Assembly: GCF_030816715.1 (NCBI RefSeq)
Contig: NZ_JAUSYH010000001.1
Coordinates: 6,758,001-6,822,000, forward strand
Source: Streptomyces achromogenes
GTDB lineage: Bacteria > Actinomycetota > Actinomycetes > Streptomycetales > Streptomycetaceae
DNA: 64,000 bases
Reading direction: 5' to 3'
A program made the translations under genes and the position numbers. The notes beneath the pieces were generated by a model. That model saw nothing but the letters and a program-made list of their open reading frames with translations. It did no database searches and was not told the origin of the DNA. Shown piece after piece: positions 62,851 through 64,000 of the stretch (position 1 is the stretch's first letter; every line of letters starts with the position of its first letter).

Positions 62851-64000
62851 TTGTCTTTCTCGACTCCTTCGGCTTCCTCCGCAACGGCCTCCGGCTCTGC
62901 GGTGTCCCGTACTTTGGTTTCCGCACCTCCGGTTTCCGCGCGCCCTGACGCTGTTTCCGCGGTGACCGGTTCTTCGGATTCCGTTTCCGTCCCGGCGGCT
63001 TCCGTGCCGTCAGCGGTTTCACCGCATCCGCTCACCCCGTACGGCTGGGACGAGGACTGGGCGGCCGCGTTCGCCCCTCACGCCGCACAAGGGCTCCTGC
63101 CGGGTCGTGTCGTACGGGTCGACCGCGGTCTGTGCGATGTCGTCACCGAGGCCGGCGTCGTCCGCGCCGACACCGAGTTCGTCGTCCCTCACGACCCGAT
63201 GAAGGTCGTCTGCACGGGGGACTGGGCCGCCGTGGATCCCGCTGGCAGGGATCCACGGTACGTACGGACGCTCCTCCCGCGCCGTACCGCCTTCGTGCGC
63301 TCCACCTCCTCCAAACGGTCCGAGGGGCAGATCCTCGCCGCCAACGTCGACCACGCCGTCGTCGCGATGTCGCTGGCCGTCGAGCTCGACCTCGGCCGGA
63401 TCGAACGGTTCCTCGCGCTGGCGTGGGAGTCCGGCGCCCAGCCCGTCGTCGTGCTCACCAAGTCCGACCTGGTGCCCGACCCGGTCGCGCTGTCCCACCT
63501 CGTCGAGGACGTCGTGGCCGGTGCTCCCGGAGTGCCCGTGCTCACCGTCTGCGCCCGCGACGGCGAGGGCGTCGAGGAACTCGCCGACGTTCTGGGGCGC
63601 GGCACCTCCGTGCTGCTCGGGGCGTCCGGCGCGGGCAAGTCGACGCTCGCGAACGCCCTGGTGGGCGCCGACGTGATGGGCGTCCAGGCCATCCGCGACC
63701 AGGACGGCAAGGGACGCCACACCACCACGACCCGCAACCTGCTGCCGCTGCCCGGCGGGGGCGTCCTCATCGACACACCCGGTCTGCGCGGCGTCGGCCT
63801 CTTCGACGCCGGCGCCGGGGTCGGACGGGTCTTCGCGGAGATCGAGGAGTTCGCGCGGGGCTGCCGGTTCCACGACTGCGCGCACGAGTCCGAGCCGGGG
63901 TGCGCGGTGCGAGCGGCCGTCGACGAGGGGGAGCTGTCCCAGCGGCGGCTGGACAGTTACCGCAAACTCGTCCGGGAGAACCAGTGGATCGTCGCCAAGT
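62851..64000 (+). CDS. rsgA: Ribosome small-subunit-dependent GTPase A, 3' end outside window
   Basis: The start is taken as TTG at 62851 (AAGGG six bases upstream; an in-frame stop at 62797 limits alternatives). Residues 1-65 are Ser/Val/Pro-rich. The permuted GTPase motifs come in the order G4 VVVLTKSDLV, G1 LLGASGAGKSTLANALVG, G3 LIDTPGLRGVG, followed by the zinc motif CRFHDCAHESEPGCAV. An OB-fold-like N-terminal part begins at GLLPGRVVRVDRG. It helps mature the 30S subunit. It runs off the right edge with only the end missing. Confidence 0.93.
   Translation, partial: MSFSTPSASSATASGSAVSRTLVSAPPVSARPDAVSAVTGSSDSVSVPAASVPSAVSPHPLTPYGWDEDWAAAFAPHAAQGLLPGRVVRVDRGLCDVVTEAGVVRADTEFVVPHDPMKVVCTGDWAAVDPAGRDPRYVRTLLPRRTAFVRSTSSKRSEGQILAANVDHAVVAMSLAVELDLGRIERFLALAWESGAQPVVVLTKSDLVPDPVALSHLVEDVVAGAPGVPVLTVCARDGEGVEELADVLGRGTSVLLGASGAGKSTLANALVGADVMGVQAIRDQDGKGRHTTTTRNLLPLPGGGVLIDTPGLRGVGLFDAGAGVGRVFAEIEEFARGCRFHDCAHESEPGCAVRAAVDEGELSQRRLDSYRKLVRENQWIVAK

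Noticed and set aside
1..64000. CRISPR array, tRNA/rRNA genes, prophage or integrative element with att sites
   Set aside because: No regularly spaced direct repeats, cloverleaf sequences, integrase or phage structural genes were recognised.

Overview
The window is high-GC actinobacterial DNA and almost certainly comes from a Streptomyces chromosome. Nearly every third codon position is G or C. GTG and TTG starts are frequent, and several promoters look leaderless, with a TAGGCT-type -10 a few bases before the start codon. The gene content also fits: alditol oxidase, a GAF regulator with AidB, several LacI/ROK/AraC regulators, secreted CAZymes with CBM2 or CBM13, and an actinobacterial cys operon. 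Both edges cut genes: a DnaQ-type exonuclease on the left and rsgA on the right.

Layout. 0-8.3 kb: housekeeping and orphan genes (exonuclease end, aminoglycoside-phosphotransferase-like kinase, MMPL exporter, DUF1697 protein, ketopantoate-reductase-like protein, DinB/TIGR03086-type protein). This part holds a small graveyard at 1.6-3.1 kb with a Tn3-family transposase remnant and a truncated MGT-type glycosyltransferase. 8.4-18 kb: a minus-strand sulfur assimilation block, sir - small zinc-ribbon protein - cysH - cysC - cysD - cysN - ssuA - ssuB - ssuC - cbiX. Its first genes mostly overlap by ATGA, and it is preceded by a 27-residue leader peptide ORF and inverted repeats. 18-28.4 kb: GNAT, a secreted protein, a GAF/winged-helix regulator, AidB-like acyl-CoA dehydrogenase, a YihY/BrkB membrane protein, an NmrA-type oxidoreductase, two AraC regulators and a VOC protein.

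28.5-57.8 kb is an accessory, carbohydrate-centred region. It has a LacI regulator, a carboxylesterase, homocysteine S-methyltransferase, a large secreted repeat protein, a GH43 exo-galactanase-like enzyme with CBM13, a PL4 rhamnogalacturonan lyase, a CE12 rhamnogalacturonan acetylesterase and a DUF2264 protein. Further right lie a GH2 beta-galactosidase, a sugar ABC transporter and a ROK regulator. A repeated operator-like sequence (GAAAGCGCTTGC or GAAAGNNCTTTC) occurs upstream of the LacI gene, between the repeat protein and GH43 genes, between PL4 and CE12, and upstream of the ABC transporter. This suggests one regulon for breakdown and uptake of rhamnogalacturonan I and its galactan side chains. 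Secreted enzymes would deacetylate and cut the backbone and trim side chains, the ABC importer would take up oligosaccharides, and the cytoplasmic GH2 would finish them. Unrelated genes are interspersed: VOC, PEP-mutase-like, TetR, an anchored protein, and an ABC-2 exporter whose ATPase gene is frameshifted.

57.9-64 kb: alditol oxidase (aldO), a radical-SAM-like protein with an unusual CX8CX2C cysteine motif, a protein joining a sigma-factor-like cytoplasmic region, one membrane helix and an extracellular CBM2, a possible 24-residue peptide, and the start of rsgA. No tRNA, rRNA, CRISPR array, intact insertion sequence or prophage was recognised.
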